A DNA stretch of 64,000 bases from assembly GCF_018882125.1 (NCBI RefSeq), contig NZ_JACVOZ010000003.1:530553-594552 (forward strand). Reading direction: 5' to 3'. The position numbers and the translations under genes were made by a program. The stretch's first letter is position 1. Each line of letters begins with the position of its first letter. The stretch is from Polynucleobacter sp. AP-Melu-500A-A1 (GTDB lineage: Bacteria > Pseudomonadota > Gammaproteobacteria > Burkholderiales > Burkholderiaceae). Under the pieces are notes generated by a model. It made no database searches. It had not been told where the DNA came from and saw only the letters and a program-made list of their open reading frames with translations. Shown here piece by piece: positions 34,092-41,972 of this stretch.

Positions 34092-35498
34092 TCAATGAAC
34101 TAAGATCTCAAGCACCTGTTTTTTATAGGGCCCTGCTAAAGCTTTTTTGACTATCTTGTAAATATCGAGGTCAAACTCTGCTTCACCCGATTCCGCCAGC
34201 TCATAAAGTTCATCTTGATTAATAGCAGTACCAAGATAGCACCATTTATCAATCACGATCATTTCATCACCTTCTTTAATAGCAATAGGTCCAGAATATG
34301 GCCATACCTGTACCTTAAAGAGTTCTAGTACTGTCTTTAGTTGTAGGTTATGTAAAGTAATCGGCGTCAGGTTTAAGCAGGCGCCGCCACATTGCTTAAC
34401 CTGATAACCAAAGCATGATTTACCCTCAATTCTCTTCTCAAGCCCAAGCAATGCTTCACATAGATGATGCTTTTTAGCTATCGCTTTCAAATAAGCATGT
34501 GCCTCGCGTTTGCTATAAAACAAGCCATATAAATTATCTTGTAAGCCCAGAGCTAGTTGACGGTGATTCACCAGCGTTGGGATCAGCACTCCAGACTCAT
34601 CTTCAAGTAAGCTCCATCCACAGAGATCTTTCGATCTACGCAGCTTAATATTCATACTAGGCATACGCTCTTTAATCAGCCTAGATTCAAGCATGAGAGC
34701 ACCAAGCTCGCCACTGGTTTCGATCCAATCAATATCTCGGATTTGCAAAGAGAGCTTCATTTCTTTGCGTTGCGTTAAGGCTCCTTGAAAGTGGCCCATC
34801 ACTCTACTGCGCAAGGAGATACTCTTGCCAATATATAAAGGAACTTTATTTTCCCCATAAAAGATATAGCAGCCTGGAGCGTCAGGAATGGAGTCTATTA
34901 ATACCTTATCTATATTTGGTGGCAGGCTAGGATTGCCTATCAGTTGGTTGATCGCCTCATTGAGCTTTTCTTTCCCAAACTTGGATTCGCACACTCGCCA
35001 AAACTGCAACAGTAAATCAGCATCACCCAGCGCACGATGACGGGCACTCACCTGAAGTTGATGGGCATTGATGATGGTATCTAGATTGTGGCGAGCCTGA
35101 TCAGGAAAAAGCAATCTTGAGAGCTTCACCGTGCATAAAACTTTAGGCTTAAAGTCGATACCAATTCTTTTAAAAGATGCCTTGATGAACCCATAATCGA
35201 ATCGTGCATTATGTGCAACGAAGATTTTTCCCTCAAGCTCCTGTTTTAATTCTCTTGCAATCTGATCAAAGCTTGGCTGATTCTCAACCATCTGCGGAGA
35301 GATGCCAGTAAGTCTTTGAATATTTTGCGGAATAAACGTTTGTGGGTTAATTAATTGCTCCCACACGTAAATTTGATTGCTAGCAAGGGTTTTGATTCCG
35401 ATCTCTGTAATGCGATCGCGCTCAAAATGAGATCCAGTAGTTTCAATATCTATGAAAGCCAGATCAGGGTAAGAGTCCTGCTTTGTATCCACGTCCAA
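34092..35498 (-). CDS. DEDDh 3'-5' exonuclease fused to a GIY-YIG (UvrC/Cho-like) nuclease
   Basis: A 468-residue DNA-processing protein. Residues about 8-175 form a DnaQ-like exonuclease with FIDIETTG (two acids), HNARFDYGFI and HRALGDADLLL, the DEDDh signature. From about 200 follows a GIY-YIG domain (GCYIFYGENKVPLYIGKSIS with LRSRVMGHFQ), then a Cho-like tail with a CFGYQVKQCGGAC motif. Such fusions are thought to act in nucleotide-excision-repair-like incision and trimming. It is next to an Rrf2-type regulator gene with a 13-base gap. Confidence 0.88.
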   Translation of the reverse strand: MDVDTKQDSYPDLAFIDIETTGSHFERDRITEIGIKTLASNQIYVWEQLINPQTFIPQNIQRLTGISPQMVENQPSFDQIARELKQELEGKIFVAHNARFDYGFIKASFKRIGIDFKPKVLCTVKLSRLLFPDQARHNLDTIINAHQLQVSARHRALGDADLLLQFWRVCESKFGKEKLNEAINQLIGNPSLPPNIDKVLIDSIPDAPGCYIFYGENKVPLYIGKSISLRSRVMGHFQGALTQRKEMKLSLQIRDIDWIETSGELGALMLESRLIKERMPSMNIKLRRSKDLCGWSLLEDESGVLIPTLVNHRQLALGLQDNLYGLFYSKREAHAYLKAIAKKHHLCEALLGLEKRIEGKSCFGYQVKQCGGACLNLTPITLHNLQLKTVLELFKVQVWPYSGPIAIKEGDEMIVIDKWCYLGTAINQDELYELAESGEAEFDLDIYKIVKKALAGPYKKQVLEILVH

Positions 35499-35511
35499 TG
35501 GCTTTATTACT

Positions 35512-36099
35512 TTAGCTCGCTACTGAGTTTTTATTAAGATAGTCAGCAAAGCTAAAAATAGAGTTGGGTCCGCGAGGAATGTCTTCTACCTTTTTAAATG
35601 AGCTCTTCACTACTTTTTGAATCTCTCCTTTAGGCTTTTTTTCTTGCTCAGTCTTTAATTTAGACTCAGCAGGAAAATAAGGCTTTCTTTCAGGTGCAGT
35701 TTGCACTTCACTAAAGCGTGGAATGTAATCTTTAATAGCAGAAGCCAAAGTAACATTAGAGATGCAATTCATCATGTAGGTCTCCAGAGACTGATAGAGG
35801 TCTTTTGCAATATCAGAAACCTCTACTTTTCTTTTCTTAATTCGGTTCATCGCCAAAACAATATCTTTGATCGTAATGATCCGGGGATCCATCGAGAGTT
35901 GGTACCCGCCAGTACGCCCTTTAATTCCAATGACTAGCCCCGATTCTCGTAGAGGTCGCAGTAATAACTCAATACGGCTAATTGACATATTGAGTCGTTT
36001 CGCTATTTCAGGGACAGGCACTAATTGACCATTGCTTGAATGGCTTGCAATATCAACCAGAGTGTTCAGCGCTACTTTGACTGCTTGAGTGACTTCCAT
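35512..36099 (-). CDS. Rrf2/BadM-type winged-helix regulator with a long polar tail
   Basis: A 195-residue protein. Residues 1-80 form the Rrf2 winged helix (LVDIASHSSNGQLVPVPEIA, SRIELLLRPLRESGLVIGIK, GRTGGYQLSMDPRIITIKDI). The regulatory region has only one Cys (MMNCIS), so the three-Cys Fe-S cluster site of IscR/NsrR is absent. The C-terminal 60 residues are rich in Lys, Glu and Pro and likely disordered. It starts upstream of the exonuclease gene. Target genes cannot be deduced. Confidence 0.8.
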   Translation of the reverse strand: MEVTQAVKVALNTLVDIASHSSNGQLVPVPEIAKRLNMSISRIELLLRPLRESGLVIGIKGRTGGYQLSMDPRIITIKDIVLAMNRIKKRKVEVSDIAKDLYQSLETYMMNCISNVTLASAIKDYIPRFSEVQTAPERKPYFPAESKLKTEQEKKPKGEIQKVVKSSFKKVEDIPRGPNSIFSFADYLNKNSVAS

Positions 36100-36230
36100 G
36101 GTGTGTTTGGTATTTGAGTTAGATTGTGACTAGTATGAGACTGATTACAGTTTTCTGCTGCAGCGCACTAATTAACCCTTTTTATCCCATGGTTGAGATT
36201 CTCCGAGGCATCTACCTTCTTTTCTGCCTC

Positions 36231-36665
36231 CTACTTTAGGTGAGCGCGCACTTGTGCAATTAAAGCAATCTGCTGTTCTTGCCTCAAAAACTGACCGAGC
36301 TCAACCCGCAAGTGAGATTGGCTGATATTAAATATTTTTGCGCCTTCACTTGGTGGCTCTATTTTTGCCCACTGAGTATTAAATTCATAAACGGTTTCTT
36401 TATAGCCGATAAATTTTTTAACGATAAGACGTTTACCGTCAATTTCAATCGTTTCAGAATCTAAGGCGTGCCTGCAGTAGATTAAAAAACCAAGCGTAAC
36501 CGCGGTGAGTTCTAAAGTTGTAAAAATTGGGATAACCCATACGCCGGCTAAAAAGAAACCAATTGCCACAATCAGGGATAGGCAGACCAAAGCAATATAG
36601 AACTGGAGTAATTGCTTGGGTGCCAGCGCGCAATTTCTTCGCATTTGCCAACGTTTCATACTCAT
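36231..36665 (-). CDS. DUF2244 membrane protein
   Basis: A protein of about 144 residues (start at ATG 36665; a GTG at 36674 is also open). Two membrane helices (about 22-42 and 47-64, IALVCLSLIVAIGFFLAGVWV and LELTAVTLGFLIY) are followed by a cytoplasmic beta-domain with ETIEIDGKRLIVKK and a basic C-terminus. The layout, with the motif LEL-x8-F near the helix hairpin, is that of DUF2244, often found near cytochrome oxidase genes in proteobacteria. Its function is not established. The small gene at 36693 lies just upstream. Confidence 0.78.
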   Translation of the reverse strand: MSMKRWQMRRNCALAPKQLLQFYIALVCLSLIVAIGFFLAGVWVIPIFTTLELTAVTLGFLIYCRHALDSETIEIDGKRLIVKKFIGYKETVYEFNTQWAKIEPPSEGAKIFNISQSHLRVELGQFLRQEQQIALIAQVRAHLK

Positions 36666-36692
36666 ATAGATCACCCAAGAATAATTTGGGAG

Positions 36693-36842
36693 TTATTGAA
36701 TCTTGTTACGCTCTTGAGCCTTGGCCAGCTGGTCAGCACTTCGCTGCTGAAAATCGACCATGGTGTGATAACCCATTTGATAGCAGGGACAATGCTTACC
36801 CAAAATCCAGCGAGCAAGCTTGATGCGCAGTGTTTGAATCAT
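36693..36842 (-). CDS. Small hypothetical protein (49 aa)
   Basis: A 49-residue protein starting at ATG 36842 (MIQTLRIKLARWILGKHCPC) and ending AKAQERNKIQ. GGAG lies 6 bases before the ATG. It has a Lys/Arg-rich amphipathic N-terminal helix, a HCPCYQMG cysteine pair and a helical Gln-rich tail. It sits 27 bases upstream of the DUF2244 gene in the same direction. The family is unknown to me. The good ribosome site and coding bias make it a probable real gene. Confidence 0.6.
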   Translation of the reverse strand: MIQTLRIKLARWILGKHCPCYQMGYHTMVDFQQRSADQLAKAQERNKIQ

Positions 36843-36974
36843 ATTAATCTCCCAGTATTAAGCCTTAAATTTAATCGTAAACGCAGTTTGGCGCTGAACA
36901 GACGTAAAACAGTGAGGGGATTACGCCCTCAATTACCTTCAGCAAAGTTGGACTAAATCCATTACATTAATTTA

Positions 36975-37619
36975 ATGACCAATTCCACCCCTGCTCTTCG
37001 CAAAATACCCTTATTTCCACTGGGTACCGTTCTTTTTCCAGACGGCGTGATTGCCCTGAAGATTTTTGAAGCCCGTTATCTCGACATGATTAAGCAATGC
37101 TTGCGGGAAAAGACAGAATTTGGCGTTGTGAGCATCATCAAAAACCCCGATGCCAGCGATGAAGATCCTTCCCTATCCTTCTCCAAGATTGGCACACTGG
37201 CTCAAATTGAGGACTTTGACCCTATTCAGCCTGCTCTTTATATGACCAAGTCATTCGGCACTCAGCGCTTCAAATTATTGTCATCCAAACAAGAAGCTAG
37301 TGGACTTTGGATGGGTGAAGTAGAAACTTTAGAAAATGATCCCCTTACTCCAATTGCCCAAGAGCACCAGAAGGTAGCTCAATTACTTGATGAAATCATC
37401 TCAGTTATTCAAAGTGAAAATCTTTTAGGTGAGGCTCCATTTAAAAAACCCTATAAGGTCGACGATTGTGGCTGGGTCTCTAACCGTCTTGCTGAGCTTC
37501 TACCAATCTCATTAGCCCAAAAGAATCATTTGCTAGCACAAACTAATCCCAGGATCAGACTCGATCTCATCACTGAACTTATTGAAGATGACGATTTAAG
37601 AAATCACATGATGCATTAA
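36975..37619 (+). CDS. Lon-substrate-binding (LON N-terminal) domain protein
   Basis: A 214-residue cytosolic protein consisting mainly of the LON peptidase N-terminal domain: IPLFPLGTVLFPDGVIALKIFEARYLDMI, then FGVVSIIKN, the strand GTLAQIEDFD and ALYMTKSFGTQRFKLLS. There is no ATPase or protease part, so it is the stand-alone YbaN/Lon-N type, possibly an adaptor for substrate recognition. It ends 4 bases before the next gene, suggesting translational coupling. Confidence 0.88.
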   Translation: MTNSTPALRKIPLFPLGTVLFPDGVIALKIFEARYLDMIKQCLREKTEFGVVSIIKNPDASDEDPSLSFSKIGTLAQIEDFDPIQPALYMTKSFGTQRFKLLSSKQEASGLWMGEVETLENDPLTPIAQEHQKVAQLLDEIISVIQSENLLGEAPFKKPYKVDDCGWVSNRLAELLPISLAQKNHLLAQTNPRIRLDLITELIEDDDLRNHMMH

Positions 37620-37623
37620 CGCC

Positions 37624-38487
37624 ATGCTTGATGAGTTGATTCGTAAAACGATCCGAGAAATGGTAGGCGGTAGCAGTGGACCCCCTGTAGCATTCCTAAG
37701 CCCCAAGGGGGATCGCGGTCTTTTTGGTCCAGAGTCTATCGCCTGGAAAGTTCATGCTGATTTCATCTCTATGATGATTGGTGGCATTAGCTCTTTAGTG
37801 CTTCAAGCCCTCCATCCTCAAGCCTTAGCAGGAGTCTGGGATCACTCGAGCTTTAGAAAAGATCTTAAGGGTAGATTAGGCAGAACTGCCTACTTTATCG
37901 CTGCAACAACCTATGGATCTCATGCAATGGCTCATGAGATTATCGAAAAGGTTAATAAAATTCATCAGCATGTGCATGGTAGTGATGAGTTTGGGAGGCC
38001 GTATATTGCAACCGATCCACGTCTCCTAGCGTGGGTCCACCTGACTGAAACCCTCAGCTTTCTTGAGGCTTACCAAAATTATCGATACCCAAAGCTCACT
38101 AGAGCGGAGCAGGATCAATACTTTAAAGAAATGAAATCTTTAGGAGAAATGCTTGGCGCTCAAAATCTACCAGACACTCTTGAAGGAACCCAAGAAGCAA
38201 TTGAGTCTTACTTTCCGGAGCTTTACTATGGAGAGCGTGCCAAAACTATCATTCAACTCTTAGATGACTTTCCCAGCAATTTACAGTCAAAGCCTTTTGT
38301 AAAACTAATTAGTAGAGCTGGCTTTATCAATCTTCCCAGCTGGGCTTATGCCAAGCTTAAAAAGCCAATTCCATCTACACTAGAAAAACTATTGGTAAGC
38401 AAAAGTATCGATTTAGTAGCAATCCCTGTTAGAGAAGCGCTCAAAGACGGAGTCGCCGCACACTCGTATCGAAGAGTTTATGGATAA
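37624..38487 (+). CDS. MpaB/DUF2236-family oxygenase-like protein
   Basis: A 287-residue protein of the ER-bound oxygenase MpaB/latex-clearing-protein superfamily (DUF2236). Seen are the GPESIAWKVHADFISMMIGGISSLVLQALHPQALAGVWDHSSF segment with the conserved His in LQALHPQ, GRTAYFIAATTYGSHAMAHEI and LLAWVHLTETLSFLEAYQ. These His residues are the usual heme- or metal-site candidates. The substrate is unknown. It directly follows the LON-domain gene. Confidence 0.85.
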   Translation: MLDELIRKTIREMVGGSSGPPVAFLSPKGDRGLFGPESIAWKVHADFISMMIGGISSLVLQALHPQALAGVWDHSSFRKDLKGRLGRTAYFIAATTYGSHAMAHEIIEKVNKIHQHVHGSDEFGRPYIATDPRLLAWVHLTETLSFLEAYQNYRYPKLTRAEQDQYFKEMKSLGEMLGAQNLPDTLEGTQEAIESYFPELYYGERAKTIIQLLDDFPSNLQSKPFVKLISRAGFINLPSWAYAKLKKPIPSTLEKLLVSKSIDLVAIPVREALKDGVAAHSYRRVYG

Positions 38488-38499
38488 ATAAGGAAAAAA

Positions 38500-38823
38500 A
38501 TGTTCAGATCAATGTTACTCGTCATCAGTTTATTCCTATCCATATCAGGATATGTCCAAGCCCAAGCTATTTCTGGTGATTTTCAAAAAAATTGCATTCA
38601 GGAACAACTGCAAGAACATAAAGACATTAAAAAGAAATCTCTCACTGAGGAAGACTTTAAGCCTTACTGTGGTTGCTTAGCAGAATATGTCTCCAAAAAT
38701 GCAAGTAGTAAGCAAGTCAATGAGTTGGTTATGAATCCTAAATCTAAACCGGAATGGCTTAAGTCTATTGAGCAGAGGGTAATGAAAAGCTGCCTGGCTG
38801 CTGATTCCAAAATGAGTACTTAA
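38500..38823 (+). CDS. Secreted hypothetical protein with three cysteines
   Basis: A 107-residue protein with a signal peptide (MFRSMLLVISLFLSISGYVQAQ). The mature part is helical and Lys/Glu-rich, with cysteines in FQKNCIQEQL, YCGCLAEYVS and MKSCLAADS, so two disulfides are possible. It starts after AAGGA, 12 bases behind the MpaB-like gene. Small secreted proteins with a CxC pair are common in this lineage; I cannot name the family. Confidence 0.7.
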   Translation: MFRSMLLVISLFLSISGYVQAQAISGDFQKNCIQEQLQEHKDIKKKSLTEEDFKPYCGCLAEYVSKNASSKQVNELVMNPKSKPEWLKSIEQRVMKSCLAADSKMST

Positions 38824-38832
38824 TTACTCCTA

Positions 38833-39009
38833 TTACTCAGGCTTAGTCTTATCTGAACTTGAGTCCTCACTTGGAGATGGGGTAGTTTTGATATTTAATC
38901 TGGGAGCAGCCATTTTTTCACCGTCCCATACTTGGCCACACCAGCACTCACCTGCGTCATTAATGATGCAAACACCGGAGCCGCAGCAACGCTTATCTGG
39001 AGCCTTCAT
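38833..39009 (-). CDS. Small cysteine-rich protein
   Basis: A 58-residue protein from ATG 39009 (MKAPDKRCCGSGVCIIND). Four to five Cys occur in RCCGSGVC and ECWCGQVW, suggesting a small zinc or iron-sulfur fold. The tail is Pro/Ser/Asp-rich and disordered. It begins two bases after the MAPEG gene stop, so it is translationally coupled. A longer frame from 39060 overlaps the MAPEG gene and is less likely. Confidence 0.65.
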   Translation of the reverse strand: MKAPDKRCCGSGVCIINDAGECWCGQVWDGEKMAAPRLNIKTTPSPSEDSSSDKTKPE

Positions 39010-39011
39010 GA

Positions 39012-39410
39012 TTAGGCCTTTATGTAATGATGAAAAATCCCATAGGCTGCGCCAGTCCATAAACCAGCGATTACCAAAATAGAGATGATGAAACCCCAGC
39101 CACGTTTAGCTGGATTTTGTTGATAAGCGATTGCATACCAAACTCTGGCAATCAACCAAATAAGGCCAGAGTCTCCTGCGCCCTTATCACCAATAAAAAT
39201 GGCATAAAGCCATAGGGCTGGCAAAAACATGAGGACATTTTCAATAGTATTTAGCTGAATGCGATAGGCGCGCTCAAATAGCTCATGCCCTATGACTGCA
39301 GGCGCTTTCACCTGGTATTTTCCTCTGGCTCTTCCTACATTAAAAGTTAAGCCAAACATCAGCAAGACGGTTAGCAGTGTGATTAAAGAGGTATAGAGAA
39401 ATTGATTCAC
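39012..39410 (-). CDS. MAPEG family membrane protein
   Basis: A 132-residue membrane protein with four helices: about 4-22, 58-72 (NVLMFLPALWLYAIFIG), 82-98 and 111-128. The signature YRIQLNTIENVLMFLPALWL (near residue 50) is the MAPEG family motif, shared with microsomal glutathione transferases and leukotriene C4 synthases. It is likely a glutathione-dependent membrane enzyme acting on lipid peroxides or hydrophobic electrophiles. Confidence 0.88.
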   Translation of the reverse strand: MNQFLYTSLITLLTVLLMFGLTFNVGRARGKYQVKAPAVIGHELFERAYRIQLNTIENVLMFLPALWLYAIFIGDKGAGDSGLIWLIARVWYAIAYQQNPAKRGWGFIISILVIAGLWTGAAYGIFHHYIKA

Positions 39411-39494
39411 GAAAGCACTACTCCAAGAAATTGAATTTAAGGCTATTCTAGAGTTTTTATTGATCTAACGCTTGCTGTAATTCTTCTATCTGTA

Positions 39495-40121
39495 ATGCAA
39501 AGTACATTATTTGAACCAAAGCAGTCTGACTGGGCCCTTAATATTCTACCCAAGGATGGTTATGTAGAGTATTTGCCAGGCGTATTGTCTGAACAATTCT
39601 CCGCCCATTTAATGATCCAACTACAGACCTCCCTTTTATGGGAGTCAGATCAACTGATGATGTTTGGTAAAAAAGTAACTACCCGTCGCAAGGTCGCTTG
39701 GGTTGGAGATCCTAGTTGCTCTTATACCTACTCTGGCGTTAAAAAAATTCCGCAATCATGGACCCCAGAGCTTCTTTCCATTAAGTCACAATTAGAAGGG
39801 CTAGCCCAATCTGAGTTTAATTCCTGTCTACTCAATCTCTATCACGATGGGGATGATGGCATGGGCTGGCATAGTGATGATGAAAAAGAGCTCGATGCAA
39901 ACTCACCCATTGCTTCGCTTAGTCTTGGCGCGCGGCGTAAGTTTGCATTTCGACATAAAGCGGATAAAACTACCATCCCCCTTTATTTAGAAGATGCTAG
40001 CGTTTTAATCATGCGCAGTCCTACTCAGCAGTTTTGGCAACATGCTCTGCTCAAAACAAAAACGGTATCAATGCCTCGCATCAATTTAACGTTTAGAAAA
40101 ATTCATACCCAAAATGCTTAA
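39495..40121 (+). CDS. AlkB-like 2-oxoglutarate/Fe(II) dioxygenase (DNA repair)
   Basis: A 208-residue dioxygenase that oxidatively removes alkyl groups from bases. The metal ligands are His and Asp in GMGWHSDDEKELD (about residue 126) and a His near FWQHALLKTK. The 2-oxoglutarate-binding Arg residues are in RINLTFRKI. The SLSLGARRKFAFRHK and CLLNLYHDGDDGMG elements are typical of the AlkB subfamily related to ALKBH2/3. Its stop overlaps the next gene by 8 bases. Confidence 0.9.
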   Translation: MQSTLFEPKQSDWALNILPKDGYVEYLPGVLSEQFSAHLMIQLQTSLLWESDQLMMFGKKVTTRRKVAWVGDPSCSYTYSGVKKIPQSWTPELLSIKSQLEGLAQSEFNSCLLNLYHDGDDGMGWHSDDEKELDANSPIASLSLGARRKFAFRHKADKTTIPLYLEDASVLIMRSPTQQFWQHALLKTKTVSMPRINLTFRKIHTQNA

Positions 40122-41127
40122 TGCGTCTCTTAAACCTTCTATAGCCATCATTGGAGCTGGCCTAGCGGGTCTTAGCTGCGCTAAGCAATTGCAAGCAAGC
40201 GGATTTAAGGTCCAGATATTTGAAAAAAGTCGTGGACCTAGCGGTCGAATGAGTACACGCAATGGTAATCACTGGTCTGCCGATCATGGTGCTCAATATT
40301 TCACAGCAAGAGATCCTCTGTTTATTGAGGAGCTCAATAACTGGGCCAAGGATGGTGTTGCAGGCGCCTGGCATCCTCGTTTAAAAGTCTTTGAGAAAGG
40401 TCAGTGGCGAGAAAGTACTTCTATAGAGAACCGCTATGTGGGTATCCCCGCCATGAATTCTCCTGGAAAATATTTGGCAAAGGGCTTGCATATTACTTAT
40501 AGTCAAACCATTCATCAAATCGCCTTTAAGGATGGTAAGTGGACGCTTCATAGCCAAGAAGACGGTAGTATTGATGAGCAGTTTGATTGGCTGGTACTGG
40601 CAATTCCTGCACCGCAAGCATTTACTCTTACCAACTTAATAGATCAATCGATTGCAGAGAAAAATATAGTTGACATGTTGGGATGCTGGACAGTAATGGC
40701 TACTTTTACTAAAAAGCAGGATCTTGCTTTTGATGCAGCTTTTATCAATGGAGAAATCATTAGCTGGATCTCTAGGAATAATTCAAAGCCAGGACGTGAG
40801 GGACTAGAAACCTGGACAATTCATGCTAATCCCCAATGGAGCCAACAGTGGATTGAATTAGACAAAGATGAGGCTGGCAAACGTATTCTAGAATGCGCTC
40901 AAGGACTAGGGTTAGATTGCCAGAATGCTCAAATTTCAGTACATCGCTGGCGTTATGCGAGCGGTTCCATGGAGGCGAGTCCAGGATTGAAAGTGTATGA
41001 AGATATCCACTTAGGTCTATGTGGAGATTGGCTTCATGGTGGAAGAGTAGAAGGTGCCTGGTTAAGTGGCCATCAGTTAGCAAACGAAATTAGTACTGAA
41101 CAAACTCATTTAATGAATAAGGTATAG
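40114..41127 (+). CDS. NAD(P)/FAD-dependent amine-oxidase-like protein (renalase type)
   Basis: A 337-residue flavoprotein with an N-terminal Rossmann fold SIAIIGAGLAGLSCAKQLQASG, then the motifs FEKSRGPSGRMSTR and SADHGAQYFTARDP, which are characteristic of renalase and the Synechocystis-type amine oxidase relatives. The C-terminal GDWLHGGRVEGAWLSG is the FAD-binding end. These proteins are proposed to oxidise isomeric forms of NAD(P)H or similar molecules. Translation is coupled to alkB-like and folB-like genes by overlap and a 2-base gap. Confidence 0.87.
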   Translation: MLNASLKPSIAIIGAGLAGLSCAKQLQASGFKVQIFEKSRGPSGRMSTRNGNHWSADHGAQYFTARDPLFIEELNNWAKDGVAGAWHPRLKVFEKGQWRESTSIENRYVGIPAMNSPGKYLAKGLHITYSQTIHQIAFKDGKWTLHSQEDGSIDEQFDWLVLAIPAPQAFTLTNLIDQSIAEKNIVDMLGCWTVMATFTKKQDLAFDAAFINGEIISWISRNNSKPGREGLETWTIHANPQWSQQWIELDKDEAGKRILECAQGLGLDCQNAQISVHRWRYASGSMEASPGLKVYEDIHLGLCGDWLHGGRVEGAWLSGHQLANEISTEQTHLMNKV

Positions 41128-41129
41128 AA

Positions 41130-41516
41130 ATGTCTTTAGCATCTATTGAATTAAGAGACCTCAAACTCCAAACTGAAATTGGTACCTATGGACCGGGCAC
41201 TATCATTCCGAAGCAACACCTTTTGGATTTAACACTTTGGATAGATGCAAAGCTGGTTCTTATTTCACAAGATGTGATGGAGAATGTTTTTGATTATGAC
41301 CCTCTGATCATCGAGATTGACAGGCTTGCTGGAGATTGTCATTACGAAACACAGGAGAGACTCATCACCCGCATTATTGAAGCATGTGCAAGATATTCTG
41401 AGATCAAGGCAATGGATATTGGTCTTCGAAAATTACCTGTGCGCGCAGAATCGGGCTCTCTTGGTGTGAGGGTCTCGGTAGATTCACTCACCCTGAATAA
41501 CTTTAGACCCCATTAA
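41130..41516 (+). CDS. FolB-family protein (dihydroneopterin aldolase fold) with atypical active site
   Basis: A 128-residue T-fold protein. LQTEIGTYGPGTIIPKQHLL, NVFDYDPLIIEIDRL (with the conserved Tyr) and the C-terminal IGLRKLPV (with the catalytic-type Lys) align with FolB. The catalytic Glu after the first strand is a Gly-Pro-Gly turn here, and the second Glu in the LVER-type helix is Thr (RLITRIIE). So it may not be a true dihydroneopterin aldolase, or it uses a different substrate. It is in an operon with the flavoprotein. Confidence 0.7.
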   Translation: MSLASIELRDLKLQTEIGTYGPGTIIPKQHLLDLTLWIDAKLVLISQDVMENVFDYDPLIIEIDRLAGDCHYETQERLITRIIEACARYSEIKAMDIGLRKLPVRAESGSLGVRVSVDSLTLNNFRPH

Positions 41517-41532
41517 TATCGCCGAACTTAAA

Positions 41533-41736
41533 GTGATAACGATAGAACATCATTCGAAAATCCATGAATTTAAGACGCTGGATGAAGCCATGGAATGGGC
41601 CAAACAGCTCGGTGAGTTTGTGACGATTAAAATGAATGACTTAGAGATTGCCGGTAAGTTCGGGGTTGACGGTATTACTAGCGGTAAATTTCCAAATGGC
41701 GAACCTTATACCTGGAAAAAACGCAGAAGACATTAG
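41533..41736 (+). CDS. Small hypothetical protein
   Basis: A 67-residue protein with a GTG start. It is one short alpha/beta unit (MITIEHHSKIHEFKTLDEAM, AKQLGEFVTIKMNDLEIAG) ending in a basic stretch (TWKKRRRH). It is 16 bases downstream of the FolB-like gene. No family recognised. The composition is compatible with a real gene, but the ribosome site is weak. Confidence 0.55.
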   Translation: MITIEHHSKIHEFKTLDEAMEWAKQLGEFVTIKMNDLEIAGKFGVDGITSGKFPNGEPYTWKKRRRH

Positions 41737-41769
41737 AAAACTGCTCTTCAAGCCAAGCTTGCTGCCAGG

Positions 41770-41961
41770 TCAAGGAGATTCATCACTCCATAACTTACCT
41801 GCCGTAGCCCAGTCAGACTTCTTAACATCCTGATAAATGACGTCAACAGATCCTGCAGAACATCCCATAATTTTGACCGCTGCCTCTGTAATGGCTTTAG
41901 CGTATTCACGCTTAACATCATCGCTACGACCTTCAAACAGCTGAATTTGAATTAATGGCAT
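41770..41961 (-). CDS. 4-oxalocrotonate tautomerase-family protein
   Basis: A 63-residue protein starting MPLIQIQLFEGRSDDVKREY. After removal of Met the N-terminal Pro1 is the catalytic base of the tautomerase superfamily. The Arg residue in EGRS and the C-terminal beta segment VDVIYQDVKKSDW fit the family. GAGGAG lies 7 bases before the ATG. A longer frame upstream adds 16 residues and is less likely because Pro1 would be buried. It probably converts enol to keto forms in catabolism. Confidence 0.85.
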   Translation of the reverse strand: MPLIQIQLFEGRSDDVKREYAKAITEAAVKIMGCSAGSVDVIYQDVKKSDWATAGKLWSDESP

Positions 41962-41972
41962 ATGTAATCTCC

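Noticed and set aside
36612..36956. Plus-strand frame of 114 codons with an Arg-rich end
   Set aside because: It runs mostly antisense to the DUF2244 gene and the 49-residue gene, which both have better evidence. The Arg-rich end (36860-36956) is not supported by a ribosome site.
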